Below, piece after piece: positions 35,496 through 48,482 of a DNA stretch of 64,000 nucleotides (its first letter is position 1; each line of letters opens with the position of its first letter). Both the position numbers and the translations under genes were made by a program. Origin of the DNA: Sympetrum striolatum (Eukaryota > Arthropoda > Insecta > Odonata > Libellulidae); contig OX388350.1 in NCBI GenBank assembly GCA_947579665.1, positions 84,215,152 through 84,279,151 on the forward strand, written 5' to 3'. The notes below the pieces were generated by a model. The model ran no database searches, was not told the DNA's origin, and saw nothing but the letters and a program-made list of their open reading frames with translations.

Positions 35496-36064
35496 TCTGT
35501 TTTTCCTTGGGATTATTTTTTCTGGGTGCACGCCCTTATGTGCAAAGTCAACTCAACGCTTTCTTGAAGTTGGTAAGTTATTACAGCCCAAATATTCACT
35601 GCTTGATCCCATAGCGATGTGGAAATTGAATAATAGATTTTAATATGCTCCGATTATTAGGAATGATATTAAAAATTAATTTCGCGGTACCTCTATTTAT
35701 CTTAGAGATTATTCATCTTATTCTTAATACATCGCAATCTCCGAAAACTATTTGACGACAAGCTACAGGAAGAACTTTTCCAACGGATTCTAAAACAGAA
35801 ATAGAAAACAGATGCGAATCCACACGGTTACTCATGCGCTGAGCAAAACCACATCTTCACTGTTTTACTCAATTACATCTAATTATTAACACTAGAACTA
35901 GCGATGGAGTCATTTTGACTCCACGCGAGCTTTATTTCTCTGCCATGACTAAAATTTTTTGAATTTTGGCTTGAGATTCCGTGACTTTTACTAATTTTTG
36001 ACACAAAAGAAGAATTTGCGATGAAAATAGTTTTTGATGAAAGCTTTTTAGAAACAATGATGAC
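35496..36064. other. no gene recognised
   Basis: Non-coding DNA between the palindrome and the piggyBac fragment. Confidence 0.4.
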
Positions 36065-36316
36065 TTCACACTTACTGTATATCAAGGTAAACCAAACAAG
36101 AATGTCATAATTCTTAGCTCCATCCATCCCGATTTCGGCGTTCCTACTGATTCCGCTAAGAACAATCCTGAAACGGTGAAGTTTATGATTGAAACTAAAT
36201 ACGGAGTAGATGTCGTAGACCTAATGGCACGTAAATATACCACAAGAACATGTACTCGGCGATGGCCTGTCCACTCGTTAGAAAATACTCCTACACTTAG
36301 GGGGTATAAATTATAA
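36065..36316 (+). pseudogene. piggyBac transposase fragment (PGBD4-like)
   Basis: The plus-strand frame reads VYQGKPNKNVIILSSIHPDF, then NPETVKFMIETKYGVDVVDL and RKYTTRTCTRRWPVHS. This is the block around the third catalytic Asp (GVDVVD) followed by the SRRWP motif of piggyBac-family transposases. The frame upstream is not recognisable and the homology stops at about 36283. It differs from the element at 1-2377, so it is a second lineage. Confidence 0.85.
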
Positions 36317-36354
36317 AATTAATATCAATAAAAAATTACAGCATTTTTTGTTGA

Positions 36355-36421
36355 ATTTTGATCCCCTATGAATGAGTGAATGTGTATATAGGTATATCCG
36401 GAGATGAGTCTATATATATAT
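36355..36421 (+). repeat. array edge: end-ii fragment and linker
   Basis: GAATTTTGATCCCCTATGAA (36355-36374) is the last 20 bases of an end-ii unit, without the rest of that unit. It is followed by a linker with TATCCGGAGA. It marks the left border of the intact array. Confidence 0.7.
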
Positions 36422-37511
36422 ACGAGTAAAATGTAGCTTGCATACTGCAAGCAGATCGGTATTACTAATTTCCTATTGGCATCATATCGGGACGGCCCTC
36501 AAAAGAAAAAAAAGGGATTGAAAATATTCTTAAAAATCGCTGCAAATTAATCGTCTGGCATCGAACCAAGGCCTTCCTGGTGAACCTACTATGCAGCACA
36601 ACAGAAAATCACTATCTCTTACTAAGTGTCAAAATTCAAGCAGAAATATTGGCTCCAACTGCCTCAAACGACGTCCTACTTTTCAATAATATAAATGGCT
36701 CTCTGGATTCGAACCAAGGATGATCTAGGAAATCTAAAACATGTTTTTCAAATGGATCAATGCTCTCTATCTATATGCCTAATTTCATGTTTTAATATTA
36801 TTGGGAAGGGGTTGAAATTAATTCATAAATATTGGATATTTTACTGATTGTAGAGACGCCTGGTGTCGAACCCAGGACATATTGGTAGCTGTGAATACAC
36901 AGTATGATTTATTAGGACTTCATCTTGTTTCATACAAAGTTTAAAGTCGATATCATGCCGGGAAGTAACTAAAACCTTTTTCTGTTATCTCCATAAGAAA
37001 TGCATTGAGAAGTGCAAATAGCCCTCTGAGATCGAACCAAGGACCATCAGCGAACATGTAAAATTTAATTATGAAATATATTCAACATATATATCCACGT
37101 GCCGAGTTTCAAATATCCATGTTATCGGGAAAGGATCCAAAAAAAATCTTCAAATTCGCCACAATGCATTTTAAACGGCCGATTTTTGTCCAAACCTAGC
37201 ATCGAACCATGGACCATATTCGGCGATGTATTTTTGATTTTCGTTGGATATGCATGGCTTCTAGCGATCCCTCGAATTTCAACTCTCTCCTTTTCCGGGA
37301 AGTGCCTCAAAAAAATTTTCGAAAATCCCCGCAATGTATTCTTATGGGGAAAATCACGACTTTGGGGCCCTCTGGAATCGAACCCATGACACCGAGGTTC
37401 AAAATCGCATTTCGCATCGCATCGCATTTTTCTGGTGGTTATACGTTTTGGCCAATACGTCGTAAAAATTTCAAGTCGATGACGCTTCTAGTTTAGGCTG
37501 CGAATTAGTAT
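36422..37511 (+). repeat. satellite unit 1, forward, type A, end i
   Basis: The six TCGAAC cores are at 36561, 36709, 36866, 37032, 37202 and 37378. It is followed by TATC repeats (37500-37550). Confidence 0.9.
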
Positions 37512-37591
37512 CCTATCTATCTATCTATCTATCTATCTATCAATCTATCTATATCCTTGAATGAATCCGGAGAAGCATCTATATTTAATAG

Positions 37592-37677
<86 letters not shown>
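37500..37677. repeat. microsatellites (TATC)n and (AT)n
   Basis: About ten TATC units at 37507-37550, then an (AT) run of about 80 bp at 37596-37677 that leads directly into the next unit tag. Alternating Ile-Tyr ORFs over it are artefacts. Confidence 0.95.
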
Positions 37678-37678
<1 letters not shown>

Positions 37679-38760
37679 GAGTAAAATGTTGCTTGCATAC
37701 TGCAAGCAGATCGACAACACTAATTTCATATCGGCATTATATCGGGACGGTCCCACAAAAGAAAAAAAAAAAAGATTGAAAATATTATTAAAAATTCGAT
37801 GAAATTTCATCGTCTGGCATCGAACCCGGGTCTTACTGGTGAACTTACTTAGCAGCACATTAGAAAATCACCATCTCTAACTATGTGTGAAAATTCAAGC
37901 AGAAATATTGGCTACAACTGCCTCAAAAAGACGTTCTAATTTTCACGAATGTAAATGGCTTTCTGGATTCGAACCAAGGACGATCTAGGAAATCTAAAAC
38001 ATGTTTTCAAAATTTATCTATGTTTTCTATCTATATGCCTAATTTCATGTTTTTATATTATTGGGGAAGGGGTTTAAATTCATTCTTAAAAATTGGTTAC
38101 TTTACTGATTGCAGAGACACCTGGTGTCGAACCCAGGAAATATTGGTAGCTGTGAATAGACAGTGTGACTTATTAGGACTTCATCTTATTTCATACAAAG
38201 TTTGAAGTCGATATCATACCGGAAAGTACCTAAAACCTTTTTCGTTTATCTCCATAAGAAATGCATGGAGGAATGTAAATGGCTCTCTGGGATCGAACCA
38301 AGGACCAACAGCGAATGTGTATAATTTGATTATTAAATATATTTATGATATCTAAACCCATGCCGAATTTCGAGTTTCCATGCCATCGGGTAGGGGTCCA
38401 AAAAAAATCTTAATAATCGCCAAAATGCATTTTAAACGGCCGATTTTTGCACTGACCTAGCATCGAACCCAGGTTATTCTTCATAAAACTAATTTATGTT
38501 TTCGATATATCATGACCATATATAAAGGCTCCTTGAGTTTTAAGTCCCTACCTATCCGGCAAGTATTTTTTTTAAATTTCCGAAAATCAAAGCAATGCAT
38601 TTAAACGGGAAAAATAGGGATTTTGGAGCCACCTGGAATCGAACCCATGACACTGAGGATCAAAGTCGCAATTTTTCTGGTGGTTACACGTTATGGCCAA
38701 TACGCCGTAAAAATTTCAGGTCAATCACTCTTGTGGTTTAGGCTGTGAGTTTGTATCCTC
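37677..38760 (+). repeat. satellite unit 2, forward, type A, end i
   Basis: Cores at 37820, 37969, 38127, 38293, 38463 and 38639. The spacing is the same as in unit 1 to within one base. Confidence 0.9.
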
Positions 38761-38850
38761 TCTCTCTATATATCTATTATATATAGATGCTTCTCCGGAT
38801 TCATTCATATATATAGCCATATAGCTATATAGCTATATAGCTATATAGAT

Positions 38851-39610
38851 AGGATACAAATTCACAGGCTAAACTACAAGGGTCATTGCCTTGAAATTTT
38901 TATGATGTATTGGCCATAACGTGAAACCCCCAGGAAAAAAGCGACTTTGATCCTCAGTGTCATAGGTTCGATTCCAGATTTTTCCCGTTTCAATGCATTG
39001 CCGTGATTTTCGGGAATTAAAAAAAAAATACTTTCCGGATAGGTAGAGAAATAAAACTCAAGGTGCCAATACTTATGGTCTTGGACTTTCGAAAACATCA
39101 ATGACATTTACAAAAAATATTCTGGGTTCGATGCTAGGGACGATGCAAAGATCTGCCCTTTAAAATACATGGGAGCTGTTTTTCATTATTTTTTTTGATG
39201 CACTTATCGAAATGATAGGAAGTTCGTGTTTGGCTGGAAGATGTATGGTTATATCTGGTTAAGGAAAACAGTTTTCAAAAGACCAAACTATACCTTGGTT
39301 CGATGCCGGAGCACATTAACATTTCTCTCATAAGAAATATAAGGGAAAAATAGGACGTCGTTTGATGCAGTTGCAGGTAATATTTATGCTTGAATTTTCA
39401 CACATAGTTAGAGATGGTGATCTTCTATCGTGCTGCATAGTAAGTATCACCAGGAAGACCCGGGTTCGATGGCGGACGAATAAATTGCAGCGAATAATCA
39501 GATTATTTTCAATGCATTTTTTTTTCTTTTGACGGCCTTCCCGATATGATGCCGACATGAAATTAGTGTTGCCGATCTGCTTGCAGTATGCAAGCTACAT
39601 TTTACTCGTA
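38851..39610 (-). repeat. satellite unit 3, reverse, shortened type B, end i
   Basis: Only four GTTCGA cores (38966, 39126, 39298, 39464). Two modules are missing, giving about 760 bp. The linker to its left has a fourfold ATAGCTAT palindromic repeat. Confidence 0.85.
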
Positions 39611-39659
39611 TCTATTATATATAGATGCTTCTCCGGATTCATTCATATATCTATTATAT

Positions 39660-40738
39660 ACGAGTAAAATGTAGCTTGCATACTGCAAGCAGATCGGCAA
39701 TACTTATTTCATATCGGCATCATATCGGGACGGTCCTCAAAAGAAAAAAAAAAGGATTGGAAATATTCTTAAAATTCGATGAAATTTCATCGTCTGGCAT
39801 CGAGCCCGGGTCTTACTGGGAAACCTACCATGAAACACAATAGAAGATCACCATCTCTAACTATGTGAGAAAATTCAAGCAGAAATATTGGCTACAACTG
39901 CCTCAATAAACGTTCTAATTTTCACGAATGTAAATTGCTCTCTGGATTCGAACCAAGGACGATCGTGGAAATCTAAAATATGTTTCTGGAAGTTATTTAT
40001 GATCTCTATCTACATGCCGAATTTCAAGCATTTATATAATAGGAAAATGGTTCCAAAAAATTCTTAAAAATCGGATCATTTACTGATTGTAGAGACGCCT
40101 GGTGGCGAAACCAGGAATCATTGGTAGCTGTGAATTCACAGTTTGATTAGTAAAAACTTGATCTTATCTTATGCAAAGTTTCAAGTAAATATAATATCGG
40201 GAAGAACCTAAAATGTGTTTCCGTAATCTCCATAACAAATGCATTGAGGAATGTAAATGGCCCTCTGGGATCGAACCAAGGACCATAAGGGAATATGTAA
40301 ACTTTTATTATGAAATATAATTATGATATCTAACACCATGCCGAATTTCAAGTTTCTATGCCATCGGAAAAGGGTCCAAAAAAAATCTTAAAAATCGCCA
40401 CAATGCATTTTAAACGGCCAATTTTTGCCCCGACCTAGCATCGAACCAAGGATAATATTCGTAGAGGTCCTTATCGTTTCCTTTAGATACGCACAGCATC
40501 TAGCGATCCCTCGAATTTCAACTCTCTACTTTCCCGGGAAGTGCCTAAAAAAAATTTCGAAAATCCCCGCCATGTATCCTTATGGAGAAAATCGCGACTT
40601 TGGGGCCTTCTGGAATCGATCCCATGACACCGAGGTTCAAAATCGCAATTTTTCTGGTGGTTACACTTTATGGCCAATACGCCGTAAAAATTTCAGCTCA
40701 ATCACTCTTGTGGTATAGGCTGTGAGTTTGTATCCTCT
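39660..40738 (+). repeat. satellite unit 4, forward, type A, end i
   Basis: Clear cores at 39948, 40271 and 40441. The others are altered: TCGAGC near 39800, GCGAAA near 40107 and TCGATC at 40617. This is the most mutated set of boxes among full-length units. Confidence 0.85.
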
Positions 40739-40875
40739 CTCTATATATATATATATAGATATATATATGGATACATGAATGAATCCGGAGAAGCATCTAT
40801 ATATAATAGATAGACGCTTCTCCGGATATACCTAGATATACACTCACTCACTCATTCATTCATTCACTCACTCAC

Positions 40876-41960
40876 TGGGGATCAAAATTTTAACCCTGTT
40901 CCACAGGTGCCAACGACTTGAAATTTTTACGACATAGTGGCCATAACGTGTAATCTCCAGGAAAAAGCCGACATTGAACCTCGGTGACATGGGTTCGATT
41001 CCAGAAGGCCCCAAAGTCTCGATTTTCTCCATAAGGATACATGGCGGGGATTTTCGAAAATTTTTTTGGTGCACTTCCCGGAAACGTAGAGAGTTGAAAT
41101 TTGAGGGATCGCTAGAAGCCATGCAACTCCAATGTAAATCAAAAATACATCGCCGAATATTGTCCATGGTTCGATGCTAGGTCGGGGCAAAAATCGGCCG
41201 TTAACAACGCATTGCGGCGATTTTGAAGATTTTTTTTGGATCCTTTCCCGATAACATGGATACTTCAAACTCGGCACGTCGATAGATATCATGAATATAT
41301 TTCATAATCAAATTTGACATGTTCGCTGATGGTCCTTGGTTCGATCCCAGAGGGCCATTTTTCATTTCTCAATGCATTTCTTACGGAGAAAGCGGAAACA
41401 AAATTTAGGTACTTCCCGGCATGCTATTGACATCAAACTTAGCATGATACAAGAACAAGTCTTTACAAGTCAAACTGAGCATTCACAACTTACAATAAGT
41501 CCTGGGTTCGACACCAGGTGTCTCTGTAATCAGAAGTTGATCCGATTTTTAGGAATTAATTTGAAACCTTTGCCAATAATATAGAAACTTGAAGTTCGGC
41601 ATATAGATAGAGATCATATATACATTTCATGAACATATTTTAGATTTCATAGATAGTCCTTGGTTCGAATCCAGAGAGCCATTTACTTTCGTGAAAAGTA
41701 GGACATCGTTTCAGGATGTTGCAGCCATTATTTCTGCTTGAATTTTCACACATAGTTAGACATGGAGATCTTCTATTGTAGTGCATCGTAAGATCACCAG
41801 GAAGGCCCGGGTTCGATGCCAGACGATGTCAGATTTCAGCGAATTTTAAGAATATTTTCGATCCTTTCTTTTTTCTTTTGAGGACCGTCCCGATATAATG
41901 CCGATATGAAAATAGTGTTGTCGATCTGCTTGCAGTATGCAAGCAACATTTTACTCGTAT
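40876..41960 (-). repeat. satellite unit 5, reverse, type A, end ii
   Basis: GTTCGA cores at 40993, 41169, 41339, 41506, 41663 and 41811: the exact mirror of the forward type A spacing. Its tag meets that of unit 6 across a short TA repeat. Confidence 0.9.
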
Positions 41961-41970
41961 ATATATATAT

Positions 41971-43050
41971 ACGAGTAAAATGTTGCTTGCATACTGCAAG
42001 CAGATCGACAACACTAATTTCATATCGGCACTATATCGGGACAGTCCTCAAAAGAAAAAAAAAAAGATTTAATTTTTTCTGAAAATTCGATGAAATTTAT
42101 CGTCTGGCATCAAACCCGGGTCTTACTGGTAAGTCTAATATGAAACAAAATAGAAGATCACCATCTCTAACTATGTGTGAAAATTCAAGCTGAAATATTG
42201 GTTACAACTGCCTCAAAAGACGTTCTAATTTTTACGAATGTGAATGGCTCTTGGGACTCGAACCAAGGACGATCTTGGAAATCTAAAAAATGTTTTTGAA
42301 AGATATTTATGATCTCTATCTATATGCCGAATTTCAAGTTTCTATAATATAGAGAAAGGTTTCAAAATAATTCCTAAAAATCGGATCAACTTCTGATTGC
42401 AGAGACACCTGGTGTCGAACCCAGGACACATTGATAGCTGTGAATGCACTGTTTGATATGTATGGACTTGATCTTTCTATATGCAAAGTTTGAAATCGAT
42501 ATCGTGCCGGAAAGTACCTAAAATTTGTTTCCGTTATCTCCGTAAGAAATGCATTGAGGAATTTAAATGTCCCTCTGGGATCGAACCAAGGACCATCAGC
42601 GAATATGTAAAATTCTATTAAGATATGTTTTTATGGTGTCTAACCTCATACCGAATTTCAAGTTTCTATGCCATCGGAAAAGGATCCAAAAAAAATCTTA
42701 AAAATCGCCACAGTGCATTTTAATCGGCAGATTTTTGCCCCGACCTAGCATCGAACCAAGGATAATATTCGTAGATGTCTTTATGGTTTCCTTTACATAT
42801 GCGCGGCATCTAGCGATCCCTCGAGTTTCAACTCTCTCCTTTTCCGGGAAGTGCCTCAAAAAAATTTTCGAAAATCCCCGCCATGTAATCTTATGGGGAA
42901 AATCGGGACTTTGGAGCCCCCTGGCATCGAACCCATGACACTGAGGATCAAAATCGCAATTTTTCTGGGTGTTACACGTAATGGCCAATACGCCGTAAAA
43001 ATTTCAGCTCAATCACTCTTGTGGTTTAGGCTGTGAGTTTGTATCCTCTC
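41971..43050 (+). repeat. satellite unit 6, forward, type A, end i
   Basis: Tag at 41971. The first box is mutated (TCAAACCCGGG); the other five are kept. Confidence 0.88.
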
Positions 43051-43115
43051 TATATCTATTATATATAGATGCTTCTCCGGATTCATTCATATATCATATA
43101 TATATATATATTCAT

Positions 43116-44218
43116 ACGAGTAAAATGTAGCTTGCATACTGCAAGCAGATCGACAACACTAATTTCATATCGGCATCATATCGGGACGGACATCAAAAGA
43201 AAAAAAATATTCAAAATATTCGTAGAATTCGCTGCAATTTAATCGCCTGGCAGCGAACTCCGGTCTTCCTGGTGTACTTACTATGCAGCAAAATAGAAGA
43301 TTACCATATCAAACTATGTGTGAAAATTCAAGCAAAACTATTAGGTGCAACTACCTCAAACGACGTCCTACTATTCACATACACTCCTTATTTGAGAAAT
43401 TATAATGTGCTCTGGCATCGAACCATGGAACAGCATGGTCTTATCTATATTTTTTCTTAAACAAAGTGTTAATATACATCTTCCATCTAAGCAAGAGCTC
43501 CCTTACATATCGATAAATGCATAGAAAAATTATGAAAAGATACCCCATAGTATTATATATGGGGGATATTTTTACCGCCCGGCATCGAACCCGGGTCTTT
43601 CAGGCAATACTTTCTATGCAGCACAACAGAAAAACACCATCTCTAACCGCGTATACAAATTCAAGCAGAAATATTGGTTACAACTGCCTCAAATGACGTC
43701 CTACTTTTCCTTTATATTCCTTATGAGAGAAACGTTATTGTGCTCTGGCTTCGAACCCAGGAACAGTACGGTCTTATGAAAATTTTTTTCTAAAACTTAT
43801 TCGTACCATACATCTTCCAGCCAAGCACGAACTTCCTAATATTTCGAGAAGTGCATCAAAAAAATAATGAAAAACAGCTCCCATGTATTTTAAAGGGCAG
43901 ATCTTTGCATCGTCCTAGCATCGAACCCAGGATAACTTTTGTAAAAGTCATTGATGTTTTCGAAAGTCCAAGACCATAAATATAGGCACCTTGAGTTTTA
44001 CTTCTCTACCTATCCGGAAAGTATTTTTTTTTAATTCCCGAAAATCACGGCAATGCATTCAAACGGGAAAAATCGGGAGTTTGGGGCCCTCTGGAATCGA
44101 ACCTATGACACTGAGGATCAAAGTCTCTTTTTTCCTGGGGGTTTCACGTTATGGCCAATATGTCATAAAAATTTCAGATCAATGACGCTTGTAGTTTAGG
44201 CTGTGAATTTGTATCCTA
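43116..44218 (+). repeat. satellite unit 7, forward, type B, end i
   Basis: Cores near 43255 (GCGAAC), 43420, 43586, 43751, 43922 and 44098. The middle modules differ from type A: CCCGGCATCGAACCCGGGTC and CTGGCTTCGAACCCAGGAAC. Confidence 0.9.
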
Positions 44219-44243
44219 TCTATCTATCTATCTATATAGGTAT

Positions 44244-45345
44244 ACGAGTAAAATGTAGCTTGCATACTGCAAGCAGATCGACAACACTAATTTCATATCG
44301 GCATCATATCGGGACGGACATCAAAAGAAAAAAAAAAATTCAAAATATTCGTAGAATTCGCTGCAATTTAATCACCTGGGAGCGAACCCCGGTCTTCCTG
44401 GTGTACTTACTATGCAGCAAAATAGAAAATTACCATATCAAACTATGTGTGAAAATTCAAGCAAAACTATTAGGTGCAACTACCTCAAACGACGTCCTAC
44501 TATTCACATACACTCCTTATTTGAGAAATTATAATGTGCTCTGGCATCGAACCCAGGAACAGCATGGTCTTATCTATTTTTTTTCTTAAACAAAGTGTTA
44601 ATATACATCTTCCATCTAAGCAAGAGCTCCCTTACATATCGATAAATGCATAAAAAAATTATGAAAAGATACCCCATAGTATTATATATGGGTGATATTT
44701 TTACCGCCCGGCATCGAACCCGGGTCTTTCAGGCAATACTTTCTATGCAGCACAAAAGAAAAACACCATCTCTAACCGCGTATGCAAATTCAAGCAGAAA
44801 TATTGGTTACAACTGCCTCAAATGACGTCCTACTTTTCCTTTATATTCCTTATGAGAGAAACGTTATTGTGCTCTGGCTTCGAACCCAGGAACAGTACGG
44901 TCTTATGAAAATTTTTTTCTAAAACTTATTCGTACCATACATCTTCCAGCCAAGCACGAACATCCTATCATTTCGATAAGTGCATCTAAAAAAATAATGA
45001 AAAACGGCTCCCATGTATTTTAAAGGGCAGATATTTGCATCGTCCTAGCATCGAACCCAGGATAACTTTTGTAAATGTCATTGATGTTTTCGAAAGTCCA
45101 AGACCATAAATATAGGCACCTTGAGTTTTACTTCTCTACCTATCCGGAAAGTATTTTTTTTTAATTCCCGAAAATCACGGCAATGCATTCAAACGGGAAA
45201 AATCGGGACTTTGGGGCCCTCTGGAATCGAACCTATGACACTGAGGATCAAAGTCTCTTTTTTCCTGGGGGTTTCACGTTATGGCCAATATGTCATAAAA
45301 ATTTCAGATCAATGACGCTTGTAGTTTAGGCTGTGAATTTGTATC
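44244..45345 (+). repeat. satellite unit 8, forward, type B, end i
   Basis: Almost identical to unit 7 at a distance of 1128 bp. Cores at 44382 (GCGAAC), 44547, 44714, 44880, 45051 and 45227. A recent tandem duplicate. Confidence 0.92.
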
Positions 45346-45459
45346 CTATCTATCTATCTATCTATCTATATACATGAATGAATCCGGAGAAGCATCTATA
45401 TATAATAGATATATGAATGAATCCGGAGAAGCATCTATATATAATAGATATATATATAT

Positions 45460-46530
45460 ACGAGTAAAATGTAGCTTGCATACTGCAAGCAGATCGACAA
45501 CACCAATTTAGTGTCGGCAACCTTTCGGGACGGTCTTAAAAATAAAAAAAATATTGAAAATAATCTTAAAATTCGCTGCAATTTTAATCGTCTGGCATCG
45601 AACCCGGGCCTTCCTGGCTAACCTATTATGCAGCACAACAGAAGATCACCATCACTAACTATGTGTGAAAATTCAAGAAGAAATATTGGCTGAAACTGCC
45701 TGAAACGACGTTCAACTTTTCACGAAAGTTAATGCCTCTCGGGACTCGAACCAAGGACGATCGTGGAAATCAAAAACATGTTTCTGAAAGTTATTTATGA
45801 TTTTATCTATATGCCGAATTTCAAGTTTCTATTTTATTGGGAAAGGTTTCAAAATATCTCCTAAAAATCGGATCAACTTCTGAATGTAGAGACGCCTGGT
45901 GGCGAAACCAGGAAACATTGGTAGCTGTGAAATCACAGTATGATTAGTTATGACTTGATCTTATCTTATGCAAAGTTTCAAGTAGATATAATATCGGGAA
46001 GCACCTAAAATGTGTTTCCGTAATCTCCATAAGAAATGCATTGAGGAATGAAAATGGCCCTCTGGGATCGAACCAAGGACCATAAGGGAATATGTAAAAT
46101 TTGATTATGAAATATAATTATGATATCTAACGCCATGCCTAATTTCAAGTTTCTATGCCATCGGAAAAGGGTTCAAAAAAAATCTTCAAAATCGCCGCAA
46201 TGCATTTTAAACGGCCGATTCTTGCCCCGACCTAGCATCGAACCAAGGATAATATTCGTAGATGTCTTTATGGTTTCCTTTTGATATGCACGGCATCTAG
46301 CGATCCCTCGAGTTTCAACTCTTTCCTTTTCCGGGAAGTGCCTCAAATAAATTTTCGAAAATCCCCGCCATGTATCCTTATGGAGAAAATCGTGATTTTG
46401 GGGCCTTCTGGAATCGAACCCATGACACCGAGGTTCAAAGTCGGCTTTTTCCTGGAGATTACACGTCATGGCCAATACGTCGTAAAAGTTTCAAGGCAGT
46501 GGCACTTGTGGAACATGGTTAGAATTTAGA
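45460..46530 (+). repeat. satellite unit 9, forward, type A, end ii
   Basis: Ends GGTTAGAATTTAGATCCCC. The third box is GCGAAACCAGG, a change shared with unit 4. Confidence 0.88.
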
Positions 46531-46562
46531 TCCCCTATGAATGAATGAATGTGTATATAGGT

Positions 46563-47594
46563 ACGAGTAAAATGTAGCTTGCATACTGCAAGCAGATCGG
46601 CAATACTAATTTCATATCAGCAGCACATCGGGACGGTCCTCATAAGAAAAAAAAGGATTTAATTTTTTCTTAAAATTCGCTGAAATTTCATCGTCTGGAA
46701 TCGAACCCGGGTCTTACTGGAAAACCTACGATGAAACACAATAGAAGATCACCATCTCTAACTATGTGTGAAAATTCAAGTAGAAATATTGGCTACAACT
46801 GCCTCAGAAGACGCGCTAATGTTCACGAATGTAAATGGCTCTCGGGACTCGAAGCAAGGACGATTTTGGAAATTTAAAAAATGTTTCTGAAAGTTATTAT
46901 TGATCTCAATCTATATGCCAAATTTCAAGTTTCTATATTATTGGAAAAGGTTTGAAAATAATTCCTAAAAATCGGATCAACTTCTGATTGCAGAGACACC
47001 TGGTGTCGAACCCAGGACACATTGATAGCTATGAATGCATAGTTTGATTTGTTAAGACTGTTTCTTCTATCATGCTAAGTTTTAAGTCGATAACATGCCG
47101 GGAAGTACCTTAAACTTGTTTCCGTTATCTCCGTAAGAAATGCATTGAGGAATGTAAATGGCCCTCTGGGATCGAACCAAGGAACATCAGGGAAAACATA
47201 AAAATCGATTATGAAATATATTTATAATCTCCAACTCCATGCTGAATTTCAAGTTTCCATGCCATCGGGAAAGGGTCCAAAAAAAATCTTAAAAATCCCC
47301 ACAATACATTTTAAACGGCCAATTTTTGCCTCGACCTAGCATCAAACCCAGGATATTTTCCGTAAAATTCATTTATGTTTTCGATAGATCATGACCCTAT
47401 ATAAAGTCTCCTAGATTTTCGATTCTCTACCTATCCCGGAAGTATTTTTTAAAAATTCCCGAAAATCAAACAATGCATTTAAACGGGAAAAATCGAGACT
47501 TTGGGGCCCTCTGGAATCGAACCCATGACACTGAGGTGCAAAATCGCAATTTTTCTGGCGGTTACAATCTATGGCCAATGTGTCGTAAAAATTG
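46563..47594 (+). repeat. satellite unit 10, forward, type A, truncated end
   Basis: Six modules, then the sequence breaks at GTAAAAATTGCAAAG and runs straight into the reverse-strand unit 11 without a linker. Confidence 0.88.
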
Positions 47595-48388
47595 CAAAGA
47601 TCTGCCCATTAAAATACATGGGAGCCGTTTTTCATTATTTTTTTAGATGCACTTATCGAAATTATAGGATGTTCGTGCTTGGCTGGAAGATGTATGGTAC
47701 GAATAAGTTTTAGAAAAAAATTTTCATAAGACCGTACTGTTCCTGGGTTCGAAGCCAGAGCACAATAACGTTTCTCTCATAAGGAATATAAAGGAAAAGT
47801 AGGACGTCATTTGAGGCAGTTGTAACCAATATTTCTGCTTGAATTTGCATACGCGGTTAGAGATGGTGTTTTTCTGTTGTGCTGCATAGAAAGTATTGCC
47901 TGAAAGACCCGGGTTCGATGCCGGGCGGTAAAAATATGCCCTATATATAATACTATGGGGTATCTTTTCATAATTTTTTTATGCATTTATCGATATGTAA
48001 GGGAGCTCTTGCTTAGATGGAAGACGTATATTAACACTTTGTTTAAGAAAAAAAATAGATAAGACCATGCTGTTCCTGGGTTCGATGCCAGAGCACATTA
48101 TAATTTCTCAAACAAGGAGTGTATGTGAATAGTAGGACGTCGTTTGAGGTAGTTGCACCTAATAGTTTAGCTTGAATTTACACACATAGTTTGATATGGT
48201 AATCTTCTTTTTTGCTGCATAGTAAGTACACCAGGAAGACCGGGGTTCGCTGCCAGGCGATTAAATTGCAGCGAATTCTACGAATATTTTGAATTTTTTT
48301 TTCTTTTGATGTCCGTCCCGATATGATGCCGATATGAAATTAGTGTTGTCGATCTGCTTGCAGTATGCAAGCAACATTTTACTCGTAT
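47595..48388 (-). repeat. satellite unit 11, reverse, type B, truncated end
   Basis: Starts inside module 5 (AAGATCTGCCCATTAAAATA) and keeps four boxes, ending with the usual inverted tag. The missing part was lost at the junction with unit 10. Confidence 0.88.
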
Positions 48389-48482
48389 ATATATATGAAT
48401 ATATATATGGATACATGAATGAATCCGGAGAAGCATCTATATATAATAGATATAGGTATATCCGGAGAAACGTCTATATATA

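Noticed and set aside
37529..37858. Membrane-like Ile-Tyr protein
   Set aside because: It is the translation of an (AT)n microsatellite.
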